From: Spinacia oleracea
Lineage: Eukaryota; Streptophyta; Magnoliopsida; Caryophyllales; Amaranthaceae
DNA: 64,000 nt
Direction: 5' to 3'
Assembly: GCF_020520425.1 (NCBI RefSeq)
Contig: NC_079489.1
Coordinates: 89,012,810 to 89,076,809, forward strand
Shown: positions 50,678-60,876 of the stretch, in pieces
Position numbering within the stretch: position 1 is the first letter of the stretch
Layout of the letters: each line of letters starts with the position of its first letter
The notes under the pieces: model-generated
Databases searched by the model: none
Told to the model about the DNA's origin: nothing
What the model saw: only the letters and a program-made list of their open reading frames with translations
Translations under genes and position numbers: made by a program

Positions 50678-52030
50678 TGCCCTCCCTATTTGCGCCCGAA
50701 CCGAACAAGAACAAGTCTTTAGGACTCCAAGTGTCGTCCCTCCGTAGATAGTCCACAGCACGTCCGGATCCGCCTTAAGCTTGACCAACTAGAATCGCCC
50801 TTAAGGTTCCAAGAATTTTCGGCTAATAGGCTACAAGTGTTTGGCTGATTTTGTTCCAAAATCTAACATTTGAATACTTCAATTGTCTATCTAAATATGT
50901 GACCCTAGGCACCTATTTATAGAGTTTATGGAAAGGAATTATAATCCTATTAGAATACAAATCTATTTAATTATAATCCTACTAGGACTCTAATTAAATA
51001 AACTTTATCTATTAGAATTAGATTTAATCACATGACGAATCCCGGTAGCCTTAGGATTCCGAGTAACAAACACGAGTGGCACAATGCACCGCACGCAGGC
51101 CTTACGGCCCACGCACAGCGCACGGCCCAGCTCGCCGCTGCCTTTGATCCGCGCGCGCCCAAGGCCTTGGCTGGGCCTGGCCTTTGCGCTGTGCGTGGGC
51201 CGTAAGGCCTGCGTGCGGTGCATTGTGCCACTCGTGTGGTGCATTGTGCATTGATCCGCGCGCGCCCAAGGCCTTGGCTGGGCCTGGTCTTGGCCTTGGC
51301 GTGTGTTTGCGCTTTGGCTTGCTGGGCGATGGCCCGGCTTCGTGCTGGGCCTTCGTCTGGCAGGCCTCGTCCGATGCTAATTCGTACAGTACGCTTTCGA
51401 TTAAATTCTCGATTCCGGAATTCATTTTCGATACGAACAATTTTTAATATTTCCGATTCCAGAATTAATTTCTGTTTCGAACAAATATTTAATATTTCCG
51501 TTTCCGGAATTATTTTCCGATTTCGATAATATTTCCGATTCGGACAATATTTCCGTTTCCGGCAATATTTCCGATTCCGACAATATTTTCATTTCCAATA
51601 ATATTTTCTGATACGTACCATGTTTCCGTTTCCGGCAACATCTACGACTTGGATAATATTTATATTTCCGATACGATCCATATTTCCGTTTCCGGCAATA
51701 TCATCGTTTCCGGAGTATTCACTTGCTTGCCTTTGACGATCTCAGCTCCCACTGAAACCAAGATCCGTCGATTCTGAATATCCATAGATGGAGTATTTAA
51801 TGCCATTAAATACTTGATCCGTTTACGTACTATTTGTGTGACCCTACGGGTTCAGTCAAGAGTAAGCTGTGGATTAATATCATTAATTCCACTTGAACTG
51901 AAGCGGCCTCTGGCTAGGCATTCACCTCACTTGATCTCACTGAATTTATTAACTTGTCAATTAATACTGAACCGCATTTATTAGACTTAACATTATATGC
52001 ATACTTGGACCAAGGGCATTATTTCCTTTA
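50678..52030 (-). repeat. Copia-3 5' LTR, truncated at its inner end
   Basis: Aligns with the other Copia-3 LTR from tgccctccct onward and ends atttccttta (terminal c of the usual ttcca mutated). Inward of 50678 it jumps straight to leader sequence (cataggttagg... side), so the LTR inner end, the PBS and the first leader part are missing. That is roughly 375 bp judged against Copia-1. TATA box complement at 50914-50921. It carries a local inverted duplication at 51071-51236. Confidence 0.9.
51071..51236. repeat. Perfect 52-bp inverted duplication inside the Copia-3 5' LTR
   Basis: 51071-51122 (cacgagtggcacaatgcacc...) recurs as its exact reverse complement at 51185-51236, 52 of 52 bases, with a 62-bp spacer. 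The spacer segment tgatccgcgcgcgcccaagg... then recurs in direct orientation from about 51251. The other LTR of the same element (40113-40220) has the single arrangement. Confidence 0.93.
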
Positions 52031-52526
52031 CCTTGATGTCCCTTCCTTGCCCAATTTTCACTGGTAGACTTACTATCCCTTCTGGTATCACTGTTGCTCC
52101 CGTGAAGCCAATCACTGCGTAATTAACCGGTTTTACGTGTTTGTTATCGATTTGCAGTACCTGAAAGGCCGGCCAGAACAGGATATTCGCAGAACTACCT
52201 TCATCTATCAGAATACGATGGATTTTCTTGTTAGCAACATTCATGGCTAATACCATGGGGTCATCATGGGGGTAGACTATGCCTTTGCAATCATCCTCTG
52301 TGAAGGTGCATTGTGAGATCCTTGGAGGGGCAGGCCATTTGCCTGCATTATGGTAGTTGACCTGATGTCTGAACTCATTCACACTAGCCTTGGCGTCGCT
52401 GGCCGTAGTCCCCGCGTAAACTGATCCTCCTGTTATGACTAGTATGTCTCCTAACCTCTTCTGATCTGCTGGGTGGCTTTGCTTGTGATCCACCTTCTTG
52501 CTTTCAAACTTACTGTCATTGTCCAT
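52031..52526 (-). pseudogene. Tat aspartic protease region
   Basis: Minus-strand frame open from 52526 to the Copia-3 junction. It shows the N-terminal ITGGSVYAG segment typical of Tat, then the active-site-like RILIDEGSSANILF (D-E-G-S in place of the common D-T/S-G-S). The downstream IGFTGATVIPEGIVSLPV matches the second half of the fold. Protease matures the gag-pol precursor. The frame continues into 27971 after Copia-3. Confidence 0.85.
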
Positions 52527-52544
52527 GTTCTCATACGTCCTGCT

Positions 52545-54008
52545 TTATGAGATTTTTGCCTTGAACTGCGTTAGATATCCCCTTCGAATCAGGTCTTCAA
52601 TATTGTCCTTGAGGTGAGTGCATTCTTTTGTGAGGTGACCATGATCACTGTGAAAATCACAATATTTTTTCGGATCCATGTACTTGTTGTACATCTTAGG
52701 TGGTCTCTGCCACTTTTCATCTTCCTTGCTAATGGCAACATTTTGAGTTCTAGATGCGACCAAAGGAGTGTATTCATTGTATTTACCTCTCTTCTCAGCT
52801 CTAAATTCACTGCCCCTACCTCTGTTCGGTCCACCCCATTCTTTCTTATGCTGTTGGTTGTCTCTTCTGTCAAGATATGCCTTTCTGTACGGCTATTTTC
52901 TGTTCTGACTATTATAGTTATTTTCACCTGCTACATACCTCCGGGAAGTTGTTTTGCCGATTTCTTCGCTTTTTATGAACTCATTTTCTTTTCCCAACAC
53001 TTCTACCAAGGTTGTGAATGATTTTCTACCCAGATAACTCTTGAATTCTCCATCTCGCAGACCAGACATCATTGCTAGAACTGCCACCTCCTGTTGTAAT
53101 TTGGGTATATTCGATGCCTCCATGTTGAACCTGGAGATATAGTCTCTCAAAGACTCTTGCGACCCTTGGACAACTGACATCAGCTCTCCTGTCATCCTTT
53201 CTCTAGCGATATTTGCCACATACTGGGTGCGAAACAAGATGGCTAGTTGCCGAAAAGACGTTATCGCCCCCTTGGGTATTTTGTCAAACCAGCTCTGCGC
53301 TATCCCCTCAAGTGTGGAAGGGAACACCTTGCACCACATGGAGTCTGTGTTGGTATATAGCATTATGTGTCTCCTAAAGGCTGAAAGATGGTTAACTGGG
53401 TATGTCTTCCCGGAAAATTTGCAGGTGGGAATTTTTATTTTTTTCATTCTTTCAGAGAGAATTTCATCACAAAAAGGAGAATTACCAGGCTTAACTATAG
53501 CTCGAATAGGATTCGGGATACCTGACACGGAGTGATGCATTGGACTGGGTCTCTGCTCTGCTCCTGTCCTGGGTCGAGCTCTGCTAGGTGTGGTACTTTC
53601 TGCTTTACACTCCTGATAGTTTGCGCCCTCCATATCCTGCTGCAAATTTCTTCTCCAAACACGAGGATTGTTCTGAGGCCTAGGGAGTTTCCTTCTTTGC
53701 TCGACCTCTGCCTCTGAGAGTGGCCGTATAACTTGCGTCTGAGGGGTAGTCTGAGTCAGGAAAGTCAGAACTTCCAAGGCCGTACGCATGTGATCGGGTG
53801 AGAACTGAGCTCCCATACGCGCCAGCGAGGCAGCCGTTGGGATATGAACGATCTAGCTAGGGGTTGCCGTAGCTCTGGGTTGTGGTGTTTCTTTTGGTTG
53901 TCCGACACTCTAAGGCATGCTGAATTTGGGTATTGTGGTAGGCCTTTGGTTGTTTTTGAAAGTAGATGGTTTTATCTGCTGGATTACTGGCTCACTTGAC
54001 TCTGTCAT
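52545..54008 (-). pseudogene. Tat gag
   Basis: A start codon at 54006-54008 (MTESSEPV) opens a frame that runs, through two in-frame stops (near 53910 and 53850), to the long frame 53816-52893. That part contains the retrotransposon gag domain (WFDKIPKGAITSFRQLA, LRDYISRFN). After a stop near 52893 and a frame change, the knuckle segment CDFHSDHGHLTKEC, then LIRRGYLTQF, lies in 52763-52545. Gag forms the particle that packages element RNA. Nonsense mutations and the frame change make it non-functional. Confidence 0.88.
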
Positions 54009-54052
54009 TGTGTAGGGGTCGGATGTTTAAAAGAATGGGGCTTAAGAGAACA

Positions 54053-54070
54053 CCCCTCATTCTAGCGCCA
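54053..54070 (-). other. Tat primer binding site
   Basis: Read on the minus strand the sequence tggcgctagaatgagggg lies just inside the presumed LTR end (cgaaca, 54073 outward) and before gag. tggcgc-type sites are usual in Tat elements. The primer tRNA cannot be named safely from this sequence. Confidence 0.6.
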
Positions 54071-54072
54071 CT

Positions 54073-54326
54073 TGTTCGGCACAGAAAGAGTATCATTAAA
54101 GAACAAAGGTAACCTATTCTCCCTTACGTATCATATACCAATACTTCCAAGTCCCAATATTTAATTAATCACATTACTAGTTCAAGTTAAGCCATTACTT
54201 ACATTATAATCGATCTCATCCGTGATTCACTCATGGCTTTTTGAAAATTACCAATAGCTTATCTTTTACCAACAGAAGTTCAAATGTAGTTTTCAGTTAA
54301 GTAAAGTGTCAAATTCCAAAGACTAA
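54073..54326 (-). repeat. Inner part of the Tat 5' LTR
   Basis: The LTR starts here on the plus strand as tgttcggcacag (reverse of an LTR end in ca). It is interrupted by a Helitron at 54327 and probably resumes at 55181. The outer end cannot be placed, because the 3' LTR is outside the window and no tg/ca pair with a target duplication is visible. Confidence 0.5.
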
Positions 54327-55180
54327 TCTATACCTAGTAGTATTTAAAAACTGAAACCATAGGTTAGAATGTGACATGTAACTATATGTTATAATTTGAC
54401 ATGTGTCTTCATATCATCAAACTTCTCTTTTAGAAAAAAAAATTAAAATAGACAAAAATCAAAAGACATCATCATTAAGGCACATGTCATTGTGTTTAAA
54501 GAGGGAAAACTCAAAAGACTTCCCCTCCAAAAAAAAAAAAAAAATAACTAAAAAAACTAAAAGACATTCATACAAATAAATAATCATAACTTAATAAGCT
54601 AAGTTAAATTGTTATTAATATTTCATAACTATAACATTAATAAACATTAGTTCTTACTAAAAAGAATGCATAAGAAGCTAAATATCTGTCAGGATGACTC
54701 CTCAACCTCTCATCTTCAATGCACTCCTTATAAATAAATTGACTAACAACCATTTTCGTTACATCACTTGCACAATCAACTATATATAATCACACAATCA
54801 AAGTTAATGTGTGTTTTACTTTATATGTCTATTATTTTTTTGTATGGCTCAATATTAATTTTCGTCAATTTATTATGATTATTTTAATAACCGTTTGTTT
54901 TTCTATTGACGTAAGATTATATGTTACATTATCATCACCTTTGATCGACTGTTCTCACTAAATGTTGTTATATTAACTTAGTAATAACCTTATCACATAC
55001 ATAATGTGGTTCTATTTATTTATATATTTATAACTTACATTAAGCAAAAATTTACGAATGCATATAAATAATTTAAAATTTTATAATATCTAAGTTATTG
55101 TATGTCGAGCAATATAACTATGTAAATTCTTATAAAACTTTACAAAATGCCCCCTTGCATTGCACGGGTCAAAATGCTAG
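54327..55180 (+). mobile_element. Non-autonomous Helitron
   Basis: Starts tctatacctagtagtattta directly after an A and ends ...gggtcaaaatgctag directly before a T, the A|T insertion rule of Helitrons. Near the 3' end is a hairpin (cccttgca t tgcacggg, 55152-55168, one mismatch) 12 bp before ctag, and the 5' end starts with tc. The 854 bp between hold no Rep/helicase, only AT-rich sequence with an A run at 54529. Confidence 0.7.
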
Positions 55181-55253
55181 TTACTAATAGTAATGATGTA
55201 ATTTCACGTCACAGTTAGCTTCTTAAGAAAGATCGAAAGAAGTCGTATGTTAT

Positions 55254-56153
55254 CAGCCCCGGTCCTGACATTTTGAGCGCCCTAGGCGAAATAAGGGATT
55301 AGGGGCCCTTCCAAAATGATACGTCTTTGATTGAAATAATATCATTTTTTTTTGCTAATTCCATTATATTGTTGAATTCGAATGAATAAAAAAATTATTA
55401 TATCTCCTTTGCAGTATCCTAAAATTCAAAATCATGCTCTAGTCGATCTCTTGAAATATTTAAATAAAATAAATATTTACTTAATTACAAGATAATTAGT
55501 ATGCGTGAAGAGATTTTTTTTATTTAAAAAAAATAAAGGTTAATTTTGAGCATGTAGAAGTATCAGTTAATTTTGTCTATCATTAAAATTTAATATACTT
55601 TTTAAAACTTATAGACCCATAGTCCATCAAATAAGCATTTTTTTGCCCATTTATAGTTACATCAATTAGAAGTGAGTACTAAAAGTCAAATATTACGTAC
55701 ATAAACTAAACGTAAAACTTAATTATCTTGTAAATGATTAAAGGACATAGCAAATACAAATAAAGAGTTTAAACAATTGAGACACTATATGTACAAAGTA
55801 TTATAAATGAGAAAATTAGTTGCTAAAAAATAAATTTAATTAAAAAATTTAAAGTACAATCTAACAAACACAAAAATAAAAATATTGACAAAGTTAAATA
55901 GGAAAAGAAAAGAAAAGAAAAGAACGAATAAACAAAATAATAAAGACTGTGGGGGGAGTCGAACACTAGACCTATATTAGGTAGGAAAGCTTTAGCATCT
56001 ACCTTCTACCAGTGAGCCAAGGAAATAACTTGTGTATTTAATGTGTTGTTTATTACTAGTAGTAATTAACTGGACATGTTATTATTTTGGACCCCTTTTC
56101 GCTTTGGGCCCTAGGCGGTCGCACCCCTCGCCTACCCCCTAGGGCCGGGCCTG
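55254..56153. mobile_element. Non-autonomous hAT-type element
   Basis: 900-bp element bounded by cagccccggtcctgacat and ccctagggccgggcctg, imperfect terminal inverted repeats of the cagggccgg type. A perfect 8-bp target duplication tatgttat sits at 55246-55253 and 56154-56161. Eight-bp duplications are the hAT rule. The interior is AT-rich with no transposase and includes a tRNA-like segment. Confidence 0.85.
55944..56029 (-). repeat. tRNA-like segment inside the hAT element
   Basis: On the minus strand ggctcactggtagaa resembles an A box and gtgttcgactcccc a B box about 45 bp later, as in a tRNA or tRNA-derived SINE head. The acceptor stem does not pair convincingly, so it is not called as a working tRNA. 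It could also be an organellar-type tRNA relic. Confidence 0.35.
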
Positions 56154-56204
56154 TATGTTATGTGTTGATTTACATTTGTCTCCTCTGATCCACCGTTGTA
56201 ATCT

Positions 56205-57260
56205 TACTTATTACTTGTATGTATATTTTCGGTTACTTTTTGTATTATTAGGGGTTACTTAATTTAATATAAAAAGAAGGCTATTTCTTCCTCATTATTT
56301 TGGTTACTTATTATATGTTTCTTTGTTACTTATTATAAGTATATTTTGGATTACTTTTTGTATTATTAGGGGTTACTTAATTTATTTTAAAGAGAAGGTT
56401 ATTTCTTCCTCATTATTTTGGTTACTTATTATATGTTTCTTTGTTACTTATTATAAGTATATTTTGGGTTACTTTTTGTATTAGTAGGGGTTACTTAATT
56501 TATTTTAAAAACAAGGTTATTTCTTCCTCGTTATTTTGGTTACTTATTATATATTTCGGTGTAACTTATAAGTACATTTTGGATTATTTTTTTTATTTGT
56601 AGGGCCTACATAATTTATTTTAAAAAGAAGGTTATTTATTCCTCATTATTTTGGTTACTTATTATATGTTTCCGTCTTATTTGCTAGCATATTTTGGGTT
56701 AATTTTTGTTTTATTAGAGGTTACTTAATTTATTTTAAAAGAATGTTGTTTCTTCCTCGTTATTTTGGTTACTTATTATAAATGTTTTAATGTTACCTGT
56801 ATTATACTTTTTAGGTTACCTTTTGTACGTTAATGGTGACACTTTTAACAACAGATATAATTTCTACTAATATTAAAGGTTACTTCTATTTGTAACTGAT
56901 TACTTCTATTTATAATTTCAGTTAATTTTATTGTTTTAGAAGAGTTTCTCTTAATCCAGTTACTTTAGTGTTTTACTAGTGTTACGTTTTGTATGTTAAT
57001 GGTGTTACATTTAAACAGTAGGTACAATTACTACTAATATTACTAAGGTAACATCTATGTGGACAATTGGTTACATCAATTTATTATTTCTGTTACTTTT
57101 ATAGTTGTAGAAGAGTTACTTTTAACCTACTTTGTGTATGTTTAATGGTGTTAAACATTAGGTAATTACTTCCAAGGGTTATTTTTTTATGCTAATGGTG
57201 TTACTTTTAAATATTAGGCACAATTACTACTCTTATTACTAAAGTGAAAAAGCTTGATCT
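56205..57260. repeat. 118-bp tandem repeat rich in gttact, degenerating rightward
   Basis: The marker (a)ggggttacttaattta recurs at 56251, 56369 and 56487 (118 bp apart) and in weaker form at 56602 and 56717 (115 bp). Units include tatttcttcctcattatttt and ggttacttattatatgttt. From about 56830 to 57260 the phase is lost but short ggtgttac / ttactactaatatta words continue. No gene. Confidence 0.85.
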
Positions 57261-57540
57261 GCATCTACATAAAGGGAGACTGATCGTCGCATCATACTTA
57301 CTCCTGCATCATACCAGATTGATGGAGTACAGAAAACAATCCAGTTTGTATTTATGATGTGAGCAGACAATCGAATTTGAGGTTAAAAAATCTTTTATTA
57401 AACCAGTCACCTAGTAGAAAGAAGCGACATTCCTGGAGGAGGAACTTTGTAATCGCCGATTTGCCAACACCTCTATCTCTCATGTTTTGTTTCATAGTGT
57501 GAACGTGCCACACCGTCAATTGATGGCGTGACTTGCCACA
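57261..57540. other. Spacer without recognised feature
   Basis: Ordinary AT-rich sequence between the gttact repeats and the Stowaway element. A 66-codon minus frame (57352-57552) overlaps the MITE end and has no protein-like features. Confidence 0.4.
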
Positions 57541-57542
57541 TA

Positions 57543-57800
57543 CTTCCTCCATTCTTTTTTAAATGACACAATTGTACTTTTGGCACTATTCATATAATAT
57601 ACTTTGACCATCAATTGTGATTTATACTTAACAAAAAATATAGTCATGTGGGGTCTTGTTATAATCGTCTCATCCTATAGTTTTATAATATCAAATTTTT
57701 ATAATTTTTAACCATTGATAATAAAATGTATTAATGGTTGAAATATTGCATTGGCAAACGTGACAAAAAAATTGTGTCATTTAATAAATAATGGAGGAAG
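57543..57800. mobile_element. Stowaway-type MITE (Tc1/mariner)
   Basis: 258 bp with terminal inverted repeats beginning cttcctccatt at both ends (about 30 bp each, including aaatgacacaatt) and ta duplications at 57541-57542 and 57801-57802. The ctccctcc start and ta target are the Stowaway signature. Confidence 0.9.
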
Positions 57801-57883
57801 TATGAGACTTGAGGAATTAATTTCACTTAAAATAATTAATATATTTCTAATTAACGTGTACTAAAGACAATTAAATATGCTTG

Positions 57884-57960
57884 TAGCTTAGTGATTGCTT
57901 GATTAATATGCCAAATAAGAGATTTGGGTTTGAATCTCGCTAAAAGTTTTTTTTTCATTT
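57884..57960 (+). repeat. tRNA-derived SINE-like segment
   Basis: gtagcttagtgattg resembles an A box and gggtttgaatctcgc a B box, followed by a run of nine T. The layout fits a short SINE or tRNA pseudogene. No target duplication found. Confidence 0.35.
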
Positions 57961-58129
57961 TTTGTTTGTTACTTGTCCTTCTTTGTACCTCTAGATTCTT
58001 CATGGTCTTATTTTTATTATTTTAGTTTCCCCCGTTGGTCGTTTTCTCTTCGTCACTTTCTTTTTTAGTGATGTCTCGACGTCTTTGTATTCATGATTCA
58101 TCCGAATAGACGATTTCAGATAGTCTACC

Positions 58130-58418
58130 TAAAGATGGTTGTCGATTGGGTCAGCCCGAGGCCCAACCCAGCACGAAAAAGCCCAACCTAGCAAAAACAA
58201 TAAGTCATGGGCAACATATTTTTGGAAAAAATCGGACAAGACACGATACGATCCAACCAGCCACGACAAAGCACGTAAATTTAGTAAAATTAGGCGCATG
58301 TACCACGCCCGACACGACTCTATACAAACTGGCTTGGTGTGGACTAGACCGAGGCCCGTCCTGTCCCAAACCACACTCATCTTTATGTCCACCTAAAGAT
58401 TGCGGGCTACACGCCGAG
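58130..58418. repeat. Unclassified repeat, left half, host of the gag-pro element
   Basis: Rich in gcccaaccc / agcacga / gcccgacacgac words, unlike the surrounding AT-rich DNA. It continues at 61395 after the inserted element. Such cgggcc/agcacga sequence is common in plant repeats, but I cannot name the family. Confidence 0.4.
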
Positions 58419-58927
58419 TGTCACGGGCCGAGTGTTTTGACACCGGATCGTGCGGTGCGCTCTTGCCTATGGGGCGGCAAGGCGCAAGCCTTGCGCGGAA
58501 AGTGAATCTCAAGGATCGGGGCACGAGCAGGTGTTTGCTTCAGAATGGGCACTCTTGCCTATTGGTGACGAGAGCAAGGGTCGAACGGGGCGCTTGTGTG
58601 CGCACAGCAGGCACAAGCGGGACCGTCGACGAGAATGGATCTGTTATGAGGGAGACTTTGTTGGGTCTTAGAAAGCTTAAAAACATGCGATAACACAATA
58701 TCTATAAAGATAGCAACAACACATGTAATTAAGCAAAGGCAACTTCTGATGAGAGGTATTGGTTCATACCCCTCATAGAGGTTTATTTTGAATTAGCTAA
58801 AACTTGCTAGTGGACACTGGAATTACAGTAACATAATAATTCTCTCTAAAGCCTAGAAAGCCATTAGAAAGGTCCTAGAAAGCAATAGAAAAGAGAAATA
58901 CAAGTAAAGGAAGGTTGAATTCTAACA
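58419..58927 (-). repeat. 3' LTR of the gag-pro element
   Basis: Plus-strand ends tgtcacgggccga and attctaaca. Differs from the other LTR at many scattered sites and several small indels, so this insertion is much older than Copia-1. Confidence 0.9.
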
Positions 58928-59209
58928 TCCTCCCTCACTTAAGTTGTCGACGCCCTCGTCGACTTACAAGAGTTACAAAAGATGAAAGAAAAAGCTCATA
59001 TTCTAAACTCTGTAGTCTTCTCTGCGCCTTTGGTTGATGGCGGTTGTTGGAGTCTTCTTGAATCTTGTTGTGTCTTGATAGGTTGATGAATCTTGTGAAT
59101 CCAAGTCTTCCTTGTTTCTGGTTTCTGGCTCGGAGCGGCTGGGCTTGAGCTTGTATCTTGTTTCTTATTTCTGATGCGAGGGGGTATCTGAGATGTCGCC
59201 TTTCTGAAT

Positions 59210-60817
59210 GGCTACATCACTCGCATTGCCAAAAGGTATCGGTCCTTCTCTTTTTTCTTTGTGGGAGTACCTGTACTTCGAACTAGACAAGCTTGACCAC
59301 CTGCTACAAGCAAATAATTCAAGTGAGGCATTACAACTGCTTTGCTGGTGCGGAGGAACCCCAATCCAAGTACAAGGTTGAAGTCGTCCATGTTGACGAC
59401 AATGAAGTTCATTTTCCCTTTCCAGTCTCCCAACTTTGATTCCACCTGTTCTGCCACACCGAGAATCGACTTGGCTTTAGTGTTGACGGATTTCATGCTA
59501 CCGCCTCATTTCTTGAGCACTAACCCCAATCTCCGGGCTTCTGCTTCGGTCACAAAGTTGTGAGAGGCGCCGATGTCGACCATGGCTCAAGCACTCCTCC
59601 CATTCACTACGAGGTCCACATACATCATGTTCGTGGATCCCTCTCTTGTCTTTGGGGCTTCTTTGCCCATTGCATACATCATGTAGACGGAACTCATTCT
59701 GCGGGGATCATCGTCTTCACTGCATGCTTCTTCTTCCGTCTCTTTTGGGGTTTCCTCCACGGACATGGTCGACAACTTCTTTTGTAGGTTGTCGATCTCC
59801 CCTTTGTGTTTGCACTCCCACCATTTGTGTGGGCCTCGACATAGCAAACAGTTAAGTCTATTGATGTTTCCCGAGGGCGTGCTGATCTTGGATTCCTTTC
59901 TTGATACGGAAGGTGATGACCAGGATTTCTGTGAATCTCCTCCCCCATTTCCTTTCTTGAATCCTCCGACTGAGCTGGACGCCACCCTTGAGTCACTTCT
60001 CGCACTCTTGGGTGAGCTTGGGTCGGTCCCTCCAAGCTTGTAGGCGTCTCCCTTGTTCCTTCTTCCGAGCGATGTCCCCTCCCTGCGGAGTAGTCCATTA
60101 ATCGCTCTGCAGTAGTCATAGCGGCCGAAAGAGTGTCAACTTTCGCCCTCAATACTTCACGCTGCGCCCATTCTTGCAGCCCATAAACAAAGTTGAACAA
60201 CCGATCCTTTTCATTCATGTCTCGGATGTATTCTTTCACATATTCACGTATGGAGCCCTTATGGCGGATCTCCTGCAGCTTCATTCTTGCGACAAACTCG
60301 GTGTTCTCGGGGTAGAATTGATCTTTGAGTTCCTTTTGAACTCCTCCCAAGTATCTATCTTTATCTTCCCAGCGGTCATGTCAGCGTGCTTCCCGCGCCA
60401 CCACAGCTTGGCATCATCTGACAAGTGCATGGTCGCAGTATCCACCTTCAGCTCATCGCTCAACTGACAGATTCTGAAGTACTGCTCCATGTCAAAGAGG
60501 AAGTTATCAACTTCCTCCGAGTCTCTAGCACCGTTGTAGTCTCGAGGCTCCGGAGGTTTGATCTTCATCGCACCACCTCCACTTGAGTCAATCCTTGCAG
60601 CGCGCATCAGGGTCGCGCACTTGTCTTGGGCATCTTCAGCTTGCCCTTTTACAAAACTCAGCTGCTCATGCAGTCCTTCTCTTTCTTGCATGAGCTCGTT
60701 GACCGCATTCTCGAGTCTTTCTATTTCTTTGGCTTGGCCAATCACAATTTCCTCGAGTCGGGTCCAGGCTTCTGACTTGCCCTCTAGCCAGACTAGTCTT
60801 TCTTCGATTGATTCCAT
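59210..60817 (-). pseudogene. gag-protease of the short LTR element
   Basis: Likely start at 60815-60817 (MESIEERLVWLEGK). A coiled-coil stretch is followed by the gag core (FLFDMEQYFRI, TWEEFKR), then a frame change near 60320 into KDQFYPEN...VREYV-like sequence, a zinc knuckle (CLLCRGPHKWWEC, about 59840) and an acidic linker. An in-frame TGA near 59585 precedes the protease active site (MVDIGASHNFV), and a second TGA lies near 59498. The protease C-terminal part (FNLVLGLGFL) runs to a stop near 59210. Gag packages RNA and the protease matures it; here both are broken. No RT follows. Confidence 0.85.
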
Positions 60818-60876
60818 CTCAGATTGGTTGCTTGGGTCTCTCGGTGCTTGGGTTTGAACCTTGGCTCGATACCAAC

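Larger units (their letters stand above)
27972..52030 (-). mobile_element. Copia-3: copia copy in reverse orientation, carrying nested CACTA and LTR insertions
   Basis: On the plus strand it starts tgttaggttatgata (the LTR end reversed) and ends atttccttta. A perfect 5-bp target duplication, ccttg, sits at 27967-27971 and 52031-52035. The 3' LTR (27972-40948) is split by CACTA-1; without it and one TSD copy it is 1343 bp. The interior is split by an apparent solo LTR (42064-44367). The 5' LTR at the right is truncated, and the PBS is lost. Tat protease coding sequence flanks both sides in a compatible frame. Confidence 0.92.
1..54326 (-). mobile_element. Decayed Ty3/gypsy Tat-lineage retrotransposon, split by three copia insertions
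   Basis: The minus strand carries, right to left, the inner edge of a 5' LTR (54073 rightward), a PBS (54053-54070), gag with a Tat-like zinc knuckle, aspartic protease, RT with YVDD, RNase H, a second RNase H of the archaeal type, and integrase ending at 14239. The dual RNase H is diagnostic of the Tat group of plant gypsy elements. Downstream of pol lie tandem repeats (2421-3308, 13855-14125) and a plus-strand extra ORF (1-2420), a layout described for Tat/Retand-like elements. The 3' LTR lies outside the window. Coding parts contain stop codons and frameshifts, so the element is dead. Three copia elements interrupt it at 3309-13854, 15466-25648 and 27972-52030. At the two coding junctions the reading frame matches again once element and one TSD copy are removed. 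Boundary 54326 is only where a Helitron interrupts the LTR. Confidence 0.85.

Noticed and set aside
55944..56029. Functional tRNA gene
   Set aside because: A and B boxes are recognisable but stems do not pair well and it lies inside a transposon; kept only as a tRNA-like segment.
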